Positions 48,461-61,929 of a stretch of 64,000 nt of DNA are shown here, one piece after another. Source of the DNA: Sinotaia quadrata (lineage: Eukaryota > Mollusca > Gastropoda > Architaenioglossa > Viviparidae); the NCBI GenBank assembly GCA_028829895.1, contig CM054181.1, positions 31,143,357-31,207,356 on the forward strand, given 5' to 3'. The position numbers and the translations under genes were made by a program. Within the stretch, counting starts at the first letter, position 1; each line of letters starts with the position of its first letter. The notes under the pieces were generated by a model. That model worked only from the letters and a program-made list of their open reading frames with translations, was not told the origin of the DNA and searched no databases.

Positions 48461-48850
48461 CTTTCTGTTAATTGCTAATTATTAATTTATGATATTTTTA
48501 TCCATAATTAATACACAAATCAATAATCCTTTCTTGCAATCCATACACACAGTCATCCGAGAGGGGTCTTTTGTCCTTTGTCAAAATAGTCATGGCTGAG
48601 TGCACGCACATAGACGGTGAATTAGATGCCAGAAGTATGCCCAAGTTATGTAAGAGTTAGTGACCCATAATCATAACTCCCTTTATTTGTGAATGTGGGT
48701 CAGCGTTGTTTACGCCAAACCAATTCAAATTTGCAAGAACAACGAAATTAATTACTTAAGTGCAGTAATTAGCATTTTTCGCGTCAGAGAGACACTCCAT
48801 TTAGAGACCTCTGCAATAACGAACTATCTGGAGACATTCCATTTCGGGAT

Positions 48851-51800
48851 CAACATTTGTTCTCAAGATTCAATCATCACCAGAAGGAAAATAGTCTATA
48901 TCCACAACGCTGAACGATTCATTGCATTAAGCAAATATATATCATTTAGATCTGAGCTCTCTCTGTCTTCTGTGTAGTGATATCAAGCTTTCATTATAGT
49001 CAATCATACGTTTCCTTTTTTCTGCTTAAAAATAGCCAAGTCAGCTGCCATTTCCTGTGCGCAGTCCGGCGAGTAGTGGTAGTTGCTATTTTTAGCTGGC
49101 ATAAACACGGAAATAGACTTACAGCTGGAAGGAATTTTCAGGCTCAGAAGAAATAATACTCTCCCTTTTCTGACCGTCCTCTCAAAATAGGAAAATAGCA
49201 GAGGTGTTTCCGCGGCTAACGTGCATAGAACGGGAAACACCTCAGTAGCAAAGAGCACTGTTATGTCCTGTTTTGTTTTGAAAGAGATTTAAGACATGAC
49301 AATGAATTACAGTTAAAAAGTCTTAAGTACAGTTTTTGCAGTACGCTAGTAAAATAAAAATAAATTGAAATCTGAAAGTTTACAAAAGTATTGTTATAGG
49401 CCATTCAATGAAAACTGCTCTTTGAAATTTATTTATTTTTGTTGAGAAAAATAAGTATTCTTGACATCAATACCATTAAAATTACATCGACTCCGATTAT
49501 CGCAGAAAATGTTATTTCACTCTAAGAAAGCTTGTGCAGACCCGTATACCTTAAAGAAAATGTCTGGTTTTGAATTATTGCCAAATAATGTGAGAAAATC
49601 AGACAAGAAAACATTCCTCATTAACTTAAAAAGCTGTGCGGGTGGGGATAACGTAAACAAATTAGATTCCTGGACTGAGAGTGTTTGGGTGTTCAAAACT
49701 GCATGTTTCCGTTAGATCTTTGAAATAAATGAATTGATTCCTTCGTGTGGGAGGTTTCCACAAAACAAGCGTTAAGTCACGAGATAGAAAAGTCACGTTC
49801 TGTGTGTGGTCCTGAACGTAGAAAATTAATTCTCTTGCAAGGTGGTGTAAGCACTACAGGGAAAACCCCTAACCGCTATTTATAAAATTATTAGGTAAAG
49901 CATATTGATATTAACATGTGATTTTAAAATAAATACAGAAAATAATAAGCAATATAAACAGCACGAATGAGAAGTGTTAAAAAAAAAATTGCGGCACAGA
50001 CATTTCTAACACTTTGCACGAAGACAGTTCGAAGTCAAAGTTTCGGCTACAGAAATTTCATCAGGGCAATACAATTTCTAAAACAAAATAATAAATTAAT
50101 AATCAAAATGTGTACATCGTTTGTGAAATTAACAATACACAAATGGCTGGTGGTTAACGTTGTATTTGTGTTGTAACTCTGTGACATGTTTTGAATGGTT
50201 ATGTTGTATTGTGTGATTGCTGGATATCGTTGCAAGTCTCAACGTGTTGTCCGATTGACAATCGCAAGCTGTGGGGATGGAGGGGGAGGGGATGAGAGTA
50301 TTAGATGGAGTGACTTTTTGTGAGGCGCCACCTCCCTCCTTCCAGTGTAATGTGTTTCTTTATAAATACCGTTTTGATATCCGCCTAATATGCAAATATA
50401 CGCAAATAATAAAGATAAAATCCATCTGACTATCTTGTATAAAAATGAATACTAAGAAGGAACCTCGCATTATGTAAAAGTTTGAATGTATTTCCTGTCG
50501 CTTCATACACTCTTTAATAAATGTTATTTTAAAATTTACTTCAAACAAATATTATTCAAGATGAGCATACATTAGCCTTTTAAGTAACTTATTTTCAAAA
50601 GCTGTTATGCTTGAACCACTTTTGTTAGGCCGCCTTCAACACCCTTATTTGCTAATAATTACGTGACGAATTCCTGTGGTTGACGGACCGTCATGTCGAA
50701 AGTGTGCAATATTTGAAAAGGGAATGAAGGAGACTGTATTATGATGTCAAGGAGTTAAGGGGGACAGGATGACAGGAAATGAATTTGAATAAAAGTCAGA
50801 GTTGGCTGGTTTACAGGAATCGGTCCAATGCGGAAGTGAGGTGGACGCTGTTCAGCAGCCGATGTTCACAAAAGGAATCTTCAAGTACGGGTACTGCTCC
50901 TCGCTCGAGACTAACAGTTCTAATTTAAACGCACCCCTTCTGCTTTCCTTTCCACGTGTGATAAATATGTTGATATTCAGCACTTTACTCAAAATATAAA
51001 ATGCCATTTTCAATAGGAGTGGTAACTTGTATTATCTACTATCAAAACTTCTATAAAGAAGTTTCCAAGGTTTTGGTGCAAAAAGATAGAACAGTGGCGG
51101 CGATGGTGGTGGTGAGGGGGCGGCGATGGAGGGAAAGAGGAAAGATCCGGCTTGGAAGAAATTCTCGATGGTCTTGGGCACGCCCCTATTTGCCCTCTTG
51201 GACTGAAAATACCCTAAGAAATGCACCACATGACTTATATGCACAACCAATTACTAGCCCTTATTAAATATTACCACTAGCATCCAGCATAAGTAACCAG
51301 TAAAAGTAACAAAGACAAGCACCTCCCGAAAATTGTTTTGAAGCAAAAAAGATAACATAGTGTGCATTTCACGAAAGACAAAGAAATAGTACTTCTTTTG
51401 CACGAGAACGCAAGGCACGATTAACGGTCGTCTGCCAATGCCTAGGTTGGCTAGGTCTGGCTATCTGTGACCTTGAACTTCCGATGAACTCTGCCTGACC
51501 TACGTCTTCCCGTGCCCAAAGTAGTTCGCTGACTTGTACACTGGCAATAAAGACAGGATTGCTAGCTTCGCCCCAACACGTATGCCAGCGCAGTGAGCAT
51601 TTTACTGTTCACCTCGAGTCCATGGTAATGCAAACAAATTACTTCCGGTGTTTGGTAGCTACAGACGCACGGATCCTTGGAATGAAGTCACAGTCATACC
51701 TACTGCACTTTCCTTCTAGCTACACTTGAACCGTATCTGACTGCTTTTTTGTTTTTATAATTACTAGAACGTCTGATATATTTCACTAAAGAGGACTATA

Positions 51801-52513
51801 TTCGTACCTGTGTAAATTAATGAAGGTAACTGTCTTAGTGGCTTCAACCGTCCTTTGCTTAATGTTATTGCCGGAAGTGTATAAACTACGAGGAAGGTAG
51901 ACTTCCTGTTAAAGGTACAGAGAGATCTCGTGCATCCAGCTAGCAACCCATTCTTTACACAACCCTACCGGCATCATTTTCACGTGGTTTAGGTCTGAAT
52001 TCTTTGCATAATATACTGCTAGTGCAAGACATGTAGGCACTGAATATGGAATGCGATGCCAGGCACTCGTAGACCTTAGTACTGTGGCGCCATCTCTTGT
52101 TCATCACCATCTTATCGCCCCGCTCCTCTACCTTGTTGAAACTCGCCCACTTACCCTAACCCAACCCCACTAAATATCCGTCCATTCAGGTTTCTAAATC
52201 CAACACACATGTATATAAATTAATGAATAAACATTGAATATACATAAAACACTCATACTAACAAAACCCCACACAAGGCACAAACGAAGAAAAACATACA
52301 CACATACATACTAACAGACAAACACATGAACACACTAACAGATAAAAACAGACACTAACAAATGAAAACATATACATACATGTGATGGTCATAACTATTA
52401 TTTACCCTACTCCTAGATTTAAGTTCTTTAATTGACCCATTTAATTAATCCATTAAATTGATATATCCAATCAGTGCATATTTAATAATAATAATTAAGC
52501 TTTGTTGAAGCTA
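48851..52513. other. unannotated sequence
   Basis: No gene recognised. 52200-52380 has ACAxACTAACA-type AC-rich words, a weak degenerate repeat. Confidence 0.5.
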
Positions 52514-52521
52514 CTCTATTG

Positions 52522-53041
52522 CAGGGGTCGACAAAATCCGGCCTTTAGGCCAGATACAGCCTAGCTAGTATTCCAGTCCGGCCTATTCTCCCCCCCCCCC
52601 CCAGTTATTTATTATTGGATCTGGACTAATTGAATTGACACGGTTTTGTTCCCTTTCATTTCAACAATCTAACTACAGCTTATTTTAAAATATAAGAGCC
52701 GAAATTATTTTAATTGTACAAACACTGGCTTAGTTAAAGTTTAACCTTAGTGTATGTACTGTAGGTGTGACTGGCCTAATCAATCAACATAGATTTTTTT
52801 TCACATTATTTCTATGTCCATCCCTACTCCTTGAAGTTGTACACTGTACACCTTTGACCATTTTTTAATGAAGAACATTGCAGATTACTTGCCAACTTAA
52901 AAAATAAATCATGTTTGGGATCGTAAAATCTGTATTTTTAAATAAAACAACATTTCCTTGGACACCATGTTTCTTCTGGCCTAGTGAGCCTTCTTGACCT
53001 CCTAAAATGGCCTAGTAGTCCGAAAAGTTTGCCGACCTCTG
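52522..53041. mobile_element. hAT-type non-autonomous element (MITE-like), 520 bp
   Basis: The left end CAGGGGTCGACAAA and the inverted right end CAGAGGTCGGCAAA differ at two of 14 positions, and similarity continues inward (CCGGCCTTTAGGCCAGA against TCGGACTACTAGGCCATT). The element is flanked by a perfect 8-bp direct repeat, CTCTATTG (52514-52521 and 53042-53049). CAGGGGTCGGCAAA-like ends with 8-bp duplications are typical of hAT elements. The interior has a C-rich run and AT-rich sequence and no long open frame, so mobility would depend on a transposase elsewhere. Confidence 0.88.
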
Positions 53042-53231
53042 CTCTATTGTAATAATAGCATTCTACTATAAGATAATATCTCAAGTGTGAAATCTGCTTA
53101 TGTAAACCAGCGGGCAGCCAACACCAAATAAGTGGTTTCTCTCAGTATATGATTGTTCTATTTGAAAGAGTTGACCACAACCAGGTTAAAATTAAGTGTC
53201 GAAACAATGTTTTTTCAATGTGCAAGTGAGC

Positions 53232-53846
53232 CATGTGGAACTGATGTAATAACTGCTGACAATAACTTTTGTCTTTGTTGGAAAAGCACATAGAAGGACT
53301 ATGGAGAAAGCAGTTAAACAAGGTTATGTAAAACTATTATTGCTTATCTCTAATAACTCCATTTCTGTTATTTGATTAGACTATCCTGTGATTTGTATTG
53401 ACAGAATTAGTGAATTGTATTTTTAGTATAAGACTGTGAAACATAGGAATTATGCAAATGTGGCTAATGTTGTTTTGTGAAAATGTTGATGTCAAGTAAG
53501 CTATATCACTTTATTTGTCATATGTACATTTGATTGTTGATTTAATAAATTTATTGCTAATTTTATTGACTTTCTAATGCCTATTGATAACTTTATGTTG
53601 GAGAAGAAAGTGGGTGGATGGGGGGGGGGGGGCTCACCAATTATAGATTAAAGATGGATTTGTCTTCTCCATTAGTAAGAGGTTTTTCATTCACAGAAAC
53701 ATTTTGTGACCATAAATGTTGTTTTATTTTGTCGAAGAGAGAAAACCTGTATTTCTGCCAAGTGAGACAGATGAGTGGTGTCTGCTGGAGTTAATTAATA
53801 AAATTAAGATTCTCATTACTTGTAATTAGTTTTGGATGATTAATTA
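53232..53846 (+). repeat. dispersed repeat, copy B
   Basis: This is the partner of 26091-26670. The shared blocks occur in the same order, with small insertions and deletions (for example a poly-G run near 53621 where copy A has GAGGGG). It starts about 190 bp after the hAT element ending at 53041; the two are separate. Confidence 0.8.
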
Positions 53847-55375
53847 ATTAATAATAATAATATCCATTAACTAAGTGGCACTGGTGTCACAGTATCTAAA
53901 GAAAGTACATTAATTACTCTTTAAATACAGCTCTTTTTTAATGTGTAATTTACAAGATACGATACAAAATAAAATATACAACCATGCCTACATGCCATAT
54001 GAAAACCATTCTCACATGAATAAAACATAAAAATTCAGCTAATAAATAACTAAACCAGTATACAACAATAATCACATGTACTCAAACACAGCATTACACA
54101 TTTAGTACTGACAATGTTTACTCGCTACAGTGCCTCCCTATTTAAAAACAAAGCAAGGGATCACTGACCTAATTAGCCAACAACAGCATGCCTACATGTA
54201 AAATAGAACAAAAATGATATACACAGGGGCTAGCTTTCCACACTGTAAATGCTGGTGTGTTTGAGAAACAATGTAACGATCAAGAAGTTTGTGAATCATA
54301 TATCTGACTAAGATTAGATTGAGATAACTTGCAGGTCAGAAGTTTAAACTGAAGATATACATGTTTTGCATTATTTAATGCACTACTTTACAAATCATAC
54401 CTGTCTAAGGAAAGAATATGTCTGATATATTTTGGTTAAGAAGATATTACCACTCCTTGGAATGAAAATCTGATTACTATAATCCCAGCAAAAGATAAAG
54501 TTCAAACAAAATTACCCTCTTAAATGCAAATGTGTATACCAGAGACAAATCACCTTCAGAACTCAGCCCCTTCACCCTTTATTTCACATGACAATTTGAC
54601 CAGAAGCGACCACTTATGAAGGGTTCCTCCATGGCCTTCCTCACTCATCCTAAGCAGTTCAGGTCAGCTTGTTGCCAAAATAGCAACACCACATTTTTAC
54701 AGTAGTGCAGTGAGTTCAGGGGTCAACAGTAGAATGCATAAAATTAACACTGTCGATTTGATCTCTTCTTAACACAGACAGTTAGGACTGTACAAGTAAT
54801 GAAATATTTTTTAAAAAGTCAAAACAAAAAAACGAAAACATTAAAACTAAAACTAATGAATTCTTTTCAAATCTCACTGCCAGTTAAGAAAGTATTAATT
54901 AACCGAACGATATGCTTCAGATAAGCACACATTAAGTCATATAGATTTTAAGAAGGCTTCACATAAACTGGGTCATAAGCAATCGTGCAGTCCGAAGCTA
55001 GGGTGAAGTGGTATTTTTAAAAAATCCACTTTCTAGTACTATCTCTGGAGTGAGGTTGATAAAGAGATCCACACTATAGCTGTGGTGCTAGTTTACATAT
55101 ATAATAACTTGACTTTATTGATGATGTACATGTATTCAAACTTTTCAAAGGCGTATTGTATTCGTCCGCACTTGTGTCATTAAATTTTATATGCATAAAC
55201 CATAAAATGTATTCATGCTTATAAGTGACAAATTTATCTGTACAATATTTATGTACATATATGTGCGCGAAAGTATTTTCGTTCTCATACTCATATTAAC
55301 TCTTTTGCAAAAATTGTATGCAGGGCTGCATAGTTTGCAGTTTGGTCACAGACTGGCAATACACTATTACACATT
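53847..55375. other. unannotated AT-rich sequence
   Basis: Very few open frames on either strand and no array; nothing recognised. Confidence 0.5.
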
Positions 55376-55468
55376 GTCCATAGCTTCTCATTAGTTTAAC
55401 ACTTGTAAGAGTGTTGATCGAACTCGTCCACAATTTCTCATTAGTTTAACACTTGTAAGAGTGTTGAC
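55376..55468. repeat. 50-bp direct duplication
   Basis: TTCTCATTAGTTTAACACTT with AAGAGTGTTGA occurs at 55385 and 55435. Confidence 0.92.
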
Positions 55469-56154
55469 TGAATCCTGTATGTGGTATCTATGCATACACA
55501 TTGCGGATACAAACCTGCACTCCCTTGACTTTATTTAAAAATCGGCAAAGGTCGTACATAATTTTATACAGATTCTGGCAAGAGGGACATAATGGTAGTT
55601 ATTCTTCAATTAAAGAATTGTAAGATTGTAAATTAAATCCTATGTGTACCTATGCGTACTTGAGTGTACAAATCAGTTTACGTGTATACAAACCTGCTTT
55701 CTCTGCACTGGTTTGAATTGCAAAACAAAGACAGTCCAGAATGAAAAAAATATCGACAGTTATTATTACGTGAAATAGTTCAAGGTGTTAGATGTGCGCC
55801 TTTGCTTGTATATGTGTATCAGTATTCAAATTTGTTGACTACAGACACCTGGGGTCTAAAATAAATGGACAGGAGCACAGTGGGGTGTAGGGAAATTAAT
55901 GATGCCACTTTTTTGCTACAGTAGGCCAAGTCAAGTAGGTCAGCTGAAAGTGTGTCGCTTAAAGAGGCACGCAGCTGATGAATCGTCAGCCGAGAGAGCA
56001 ATTACAAATATATATTTAAATACAGGTAATTGCACGTTTTCTAGTACAATTTAAAAAGAATTAAGTATAGGAACTTAATCGCTGACTGACTCATTTTTAA
56101 CGTGCACGTCTAGAATTTAAGCACTTAAATTTTAAACAAAACACAGAACAATAA

Positions 56155-56413
56155 GAATAAACAAACAAAAAATATCTGTGATACAGAGCTATTGAAAGCA
56201 TAAACACACCGGGACTTACAATAAACAAACAAAAAATATCTGTGATACAGAGCTATTGAGAGCATAAACACACCGGGACTTACAATAAACAAACAAAAAA
56301 TATCTGTGATACAGAGCTATTGAGAGCATAAACACACCGGGACTTACAATAAACAAACAAAAAATATCTGTGATACAGAGCTATTGAGAGCATAAACACA
56401 CCGGGACTTACAA
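56155..56413. repeat. 64-bp tandem array, four nearly identical copies
   Basis: Units contain AATATCTGTGATACAGAGCT and AACACACCGGGACTTAC and differ by a single base (GAAAGC versus GAGAGC). Confidence 0.97.
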
Positions 56414-56599
56414 TAAGCTGAACATGATAAAATCACTAAGAGTAGACAAACCTACCTATAAGATGTTTATCATGACATAATCTCACTAACAGTGGATAAA
56501 CATACCTAGTAGAAGCTAATGCCATTATGAAACACGCATTGCAATAAAAAAAAATATATTCGAGTCGAACAAAGCTATACTAAGCACGCCCTGATATTA

Positions 56600-56780
56600 A
56601 AAAATAAACCTCAACAGAACAGACCTTATAAGAAACATGCACACTCTTAACGGAAAATACACTCCTCAGAACAGATCTATCTTATGTGTACAGTAAAAAA
56701 ATAAAACTGAACAGAACAGACCCATAACATGCACACATCACAGAAAAAGAAATCAATCCCCAAAGAACAAACCTATGAAA

Positions 56781-56814
<34 letters not shown>

Positions 56815-57000
56815 GCCTCAACACAAAATTGAACTCTAATAAGCAGAGACTGTACTGAACAAATTAAATCCCAACAGAAGAGACCTTAAAAGCACACATT
56901 ATATAGAACACATTAAATCTCAGCAGAACAGACCTTAAAAGCACACTTTATATAGAACACATTAAATCTCAGCAGAACAGACCTATATATATGTATAGTG
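56600..57000. repeat. degenerate ~53-bp repeat with embedded (AC)n
   Basis: CAGAACAGACCTTAAAAGCA and ATAGAACACATTAAATCTCA recur. An (AC)n run occupies about 56780-56812. Confidence 0.8.
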
Positions 57001-57483
57001 ACGTCCAATACAACTAATACATATAATGAGTTAAGAAGTAAAGGGAAAGATAAACATATCACTTTCATTCATGATACAGTTGTGAATTTCAGGATAACGT
57101 CTTTCATCTACTGTTTAAAAAATCCAGAAATCTTAAAACATAAATAAATTGGAGATATTTAAAATGACTTCATTTGTTCATAATTAATTATTCACTCTCT
57201 ACACTTTTTACACTCACGACAGAACTCGACAATCCGGAGCCAGGGAATTGTTGTACGTTAACCAAAACAAACCCCCCTCCAAACTATCAAAACCGGCAGG
57301 ATTGTGCTTGAGCCACGAACCCATATGTGAGACCAGCATATAGACCTCACCGCCTCTAAGCTCCTCCATAAAAAAAAGAAAGCTCTTAGTACTGCACACA
57401 ATCTTTACAGTAATTACAGTCAGCGTTGTTATATATTTATTCTAAACATCGTAAACAGCAGTTGCCTTTTCATCCCTCATCCT

Positions 57484-57486
<3 letters not shown>

Positions 57487-57552
<66 letters not shown>
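57487..57552. repeat. (AC)n microsatellite
   Basis: About 33 AC units. Confidence 0.98.
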
Positions 57553-57554
<2 letters not shown>

Positions 57555-57630
57555 CTGATTATCCTGATAGATACGAACGTACTTTCACTCCCGTACAAAG
57601 ACGCTCAGAAACAAACATCTAATATTTTAT

Positions 57631-57811
57631 AAGTATACGTTTAAATCACTAGTGTGATAAACTAAGTACAATTGCATTTCACCAACGTACAGTAAGCATA
57701 GGTTAAAATCACTATTGTGATAAACTAAGCACTAAATCATTTCACCAACGTACAGTAAGCATACGTTTAAATCACTATTGTGATAAACTAAGTACAATTG
57801 CATTTCACCAG
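57631..57811. repeat. ~64-bp minisatellite
   Basis: About three copies contain GCATTTCACCAACGTACAGT and ATCACTATTGTGATAAACTA. The latter holds the inverted repeat TCACTATTGTGA. Confidence 0.9.
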
Positions 57812-57959
57812 CAATATGTCATACACACGGTTCTGCAACATACAAGAAAAACTGTAGTATACCAAGAGAAACATGGCGCGAAAGCGGCGGAAGCCGAAAG
57901 CGCCCCCTACATAAAGAAGAACAAGAGAAACTGTAACACACTATATATAAATGTATGAC

Positions 57960-58130
57960 CAAATAAAACTGTAATACTCCGAGCAAATATTTATTAATAA
58001 TATTAATATGTATTACAAGACCAATCACGTAAAACTGTAAGATACCAAGTAAATCTGTAATGCTCTATGTAACATTGTAATATCCCATATAAATCTGCAA
58101 TATTCAGTGTAAATTTGTCATTAAACAGCC
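57960..58130. repeat. degenerate AAATCTGTAAT repeat
   Basis: AAAACTGTAAT, AAATCTGTAATG and AACATTGTAATA recur about every 22-25 bp. Confidence 0.55.
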
Positions 58131-58689
58131 TGAAAACTAACTCTGCCTAATGTCTCGTCCGTAGTATCTTTACCATTCCGGAGTCAAAGACCTAACATTG
58201 ATTCTGCTGTTTCTGTCAAACAAACGCATCCACCCCCACCCCCATCCCACTCCTACTTTCAGCTGTTACCTAGGGTATTAATTGTTGTGCCAAAACCTCA
58301 TTCCACTTTCACACCAGGCCGGAAACGACTAGACAAGCACAAGGGAGCATTGCAAAATTAATCATGCTTTCAGAGCACCATCTAGTCTCCACACAAGAGA
58401 TACATTTCCCAAAAACTTTAAATAAATACAGAACGTAAAACATGGACGACCTGTCGAGACACAAGATTTTTTATTAACTGTAATAAAGGACGATGAACAT
58501 CTCTTTACAAGTAGCTGTTTTTTCTACTTTAACTTATTGCTTAAAAAAGTAACTGTACGTAATAAATACAAATCGTTTGCTAATATTTAAATATTTGGGT
58601 TTGTCACCTAACATTTGAATAGAGTGCAAGATAAGCGAAGTAAATTTCAGACGAGATTGTGGAAATCCCGCAGAAAGAAGAGAAGATAG

Positions 58690-59035
58690 TGGTCAGATTG
58701 TGAGAGCTAACCAGAAATTGGAAGATATAGCGAAGTCAGAGAAAATATATCTGGTTAGTTGTATTAGCCAGTAAAAAGAGGAACAAGTAATGAAGTTAGA
58801 TTGTAAGAGCCAATGACGAAGAGTAAAAGACAGTGGCTAGATTGTGAGAGCCAATGACGAAGAGTAAAAGACAGTGGCTAGATTGTGAGAGCCAGCTAGC
58901 AAGAGGGAGAGACAATGCAGTTAGATTGTGAGAGCCAATGACAAAGAGTAAAAGACAGTGGCTAGGTTGTGAGAGCCAGCTAGCAAGAGGGAGAGATAAT
59001 GCAGTTAGATTGTGAGAGCCAAAAAGAGGACACTT
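58690..59035. repeat. 41-43-bp minisatellite
   Basis: About eight copies of a unit starting GATTGTGAGAGCCA occur in two interleaved variants: AATGACGAAGAGTAAAAGAC and GCTAGCAAGAGGGAGAGA. Confidence 0.9.
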
Positions 59036-59215
59036 TAGTGAAATCAGATAGCGTGAGCCATCCGGAACATGGAAGGAAGATACACAGTGAGAATAAATTT
59101 TAAAAAATAACTATAGTGAAGAGAAAACGATAGATTGTAAAACAAAATCACTCAGAGACAATAGCAAGGAAAGTATGTTGTAAAAGAATCAATAAGAAAC
59201 AGTTTAGCATTAGAT

Positions 59216-59347
59216 CAGCATTTCTCAACCGATCTACTGTAGAGGAACCCCTTGAAATACTTTTCAGGTATCATTGCATAAAAATTACTATATCTATGAT
59301 TTTTTTTCAGTCGCAATTTCTCGAGGAACCCCGGTTGAGAAACCCTG
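59216..59347. mobile_element. short hAT-type MITE, 132 bp
   Basis: The left end CAGCATTTCTCAACC and inverted right end CAGGGTTTCTCAACC match at 13 of 15 bases. Flanking 8-mers CATTAGAT (59208-59215) and CTTTAGAT (59348-59355) agree at 7 of 8 positions, as expected for a decayed hAT target duplication. Both ends also carry GAGGAACCCC-type sequence, a hallmark of the CAGNGTTTCTCAACC class. There is no coding capacity. Confidence 0.85.
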
Positions 59348-59355
59348 CTTTAGAT

Positions 59356-61929
59356 GATGCAGGTGACACTAGGCTTTGAACGACCCTTTTGACCAGCTTA
59401 CGGTGTGCACTGACGCTGGACAAAGATGAATAAACTGAACTTGAACAAGCCTGGAGTTGAAGTGACTGACAGATAACATTGTTTACTTGGAGTTAGTTGT
59501 CAATCAATCCAGAGAATAACTTAATCTACTTCCAATGCTCCTTACACCCTTTCCTTGCACCATCCACACCTACACCTACCCACCCATACCATTCGCGTGC
59601 TTTTTATTTAATCCCACTCACCCAATATACTTGCAATATGACAAATGAACCGATTACCTATACATGCAATCGCTCACGGAAACTGTATACACCGAGATCA
59701 ACAAATCATTGGGGCCAAGCCAGGTAACTTAACGTACTAAACCCCAAACAAAGGTAATAAATGACAGGTTGCTTGCAGTAGACTTACAGGCTTAAAGCAG
59801 CCGAAAAGCTAGACACGAAAGGTGGATTTCCTGTCTCTCTTGAATGCAGGCAGAGTATCCATCCAACGGGGTCATGGTATCCATCATTGCGAGTTCAAAG
59901 GGCAGCTACTCGCAAATCACGGGGCCCTAGTAGGCCAAGGAATGTCGTTCATTGAATCTTGACAGATGGAATACTAAGAATGCGTGGGTCACAAGAAAAT
60001 CGCAACGCAGGGTACATGTGGGTGTGGCCAGGGAACTCTCCCCCTCCAGAAGTAGTGAATGAAAGGTTGTCGAGATTGGTAGCTAGGCCTCAAGCGAACA
60101 GGAAGCCAGCGTGAAGAGTACAGATAGGGGTCAGAAGGCTTCGTCCTTAGTACTCTAGGAAGAAGTGCTGACAGAGACATCAGCTGCTTATGCTGCACAC
60201 TCTTCTTGTGCCCGGATGTTAGTACAAAAAGTCGCACTCATTTCTGTATCTTATACACGTCATACACGGATGTCTTTACATCTGTAAATGAAAATGTTAA
60301 TAAATAGTGTAACGCAAGATCGAGTCCCATTATGATAGTTGTCTAAAATAATATGTAAAACGAACCGACAGTCTATAATAAAAAATAACAGGTAGAAAAT
60401 ACATAACATTTATCCAGTTTTCATAACTCGGAAATTTTGTGTATATTTATTGGGGTTTGTTTGATTTTATTTGGGTTTTACGATTGCTTCTAACTTTTGC
60501 ACACAGCGCAAGCGTCAAGGTCAGCGTTTATGTTCTGGATGGAAGAGATATAGCAGCATAATGCCGTGGGAAGGGGGTGCCTGGGTGAGGGAAGTAAAGG
60601 TTTCAATAGGCGGTAAGCTAGAGAGCGGTTAAGGATCACGTAAAAGTCTTTTTTACCCGGAACTTAGCTGGAGGCCGTCAGTCTTGGGCAATTAAGAGGC
60701 TAGTGTCTTACTGTCGGCGCTACGGTTAAATCCTATTTATTTCTATTAATGAATAAACGAAACCAATGCACATTCCCTTCCTTAAGACTAACGCCGCCTA
60801 TCATTAGAATGAAAAATGAAAAAGCCCCAGAGTTAGTGTTCGTAATACATAAAAGATTGAACATACAAGCACAAACTGCTTGTAAACAAACTGGATTAAA
60901 TGGTTTGAAGCATTGAATGATGAGGGAGTTCATGAAAAATTTCGACGGGTGGGCGTTAAGGTGCGAAAAATAATTAACAGCTCACAAAAGAAAATTAATC
61001 TATTTAGCAGATCTAATGTGAGTTCCATTTAAATTACGGTACGTAACATCGTATGAGACTCTCACCATTCATTATCCCCCCAACCAACTTCCCTCCCTAT
61101 TTCTCGGCGGCAATCAAGTTATGTAGCAACTTCAACTTAGGGTGGAGAACTCTTTTCAAAGCAACTCTGTGCAGGTCATCACCTTCCGAAACACTGTACG
61201 CCACGGAATACCAACAATAATCATCGCTTTTCTCGATCCAACAGCGTTCATTCGCCTAGGCTATCGCGGATGATCTTCTGCTTGACCTCCGCAGCCGCCA
61301 TTTTCTTTACACATCGTCACGTTCACCCGCTGGAAGCCTGCCCTGGTCGTTGTACCAGGATACACTTCTCGCCACTTCCTTTTTCAACCCACCCCTCCTG
61401 TGACCGGAGAGTCACAGATAGAGACCTGACGCGCAAAAGTTATTCACAGTACACCTCAACACTCGCATGAGTGATAAGGTCAGGAGCATGTACCGTCCAT
61501 GCTGCTGTAACCGTTGATATGTGCCGTAGCCCGATTTTCTCGTTGTTCTGGAAGATAACGTATGCACAGAGTCAAAATGTCTTTTTCGAAATGCGATTGA
61601 CGAACACACTTGTAAAGAAACACGACAGAACCCAGGACAACAAAAAGTGAAAAGTTTCACGGAGAAAACAACTTTCAATGACACGTTAAATTCTTTCAAT
61701 CATACAATCTGCTTCTCGCCTTCCCTGTACCCGCTCTCAGTAGACTTAGTTGGTAACATAGCCCTCTAGGCCGAATATCAATTTATTCTGTATACATGCT
61801 TACCAACGTTTATTGGCATAGTGCATGCTGTTGTCAAGCTGTATATGGTGCCATAACAGTAGAAATAAATGGCAGCATAGAGGAAGGTTTCCCGATTTTT
61901 ATTTGTTAAAAATATATAATGTATCAGCT
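59356..61929. other. unannotated sequence, locally GC-richer at 59780-60240 and 61080-61470
   Basis: Short frames on both strands are not recognised. Apart from the YY1-like motif at 61294, no regulatory or RNA element was identified. Confidence 0.45.
61294..61304 (-). promoter_or_regulatory. candidate minus-strand promoter motif (YY1-like)
   Basis: GCCGCCATTTT reads AAAATGGCGGC on the minus strand, a close YY1 match of the kind found just after transcription starts. It lies in a GC-richer segment (61080-61400). No downstream exon was identified. Confidence 0.22.

Noticed and set aside
51001..51267. 88-codon + strand frame rich in Arg/Trp
   Set aside because: GC-rich triplet-like sequence (GGTGGTGGTGAGG) explains it; no family match.
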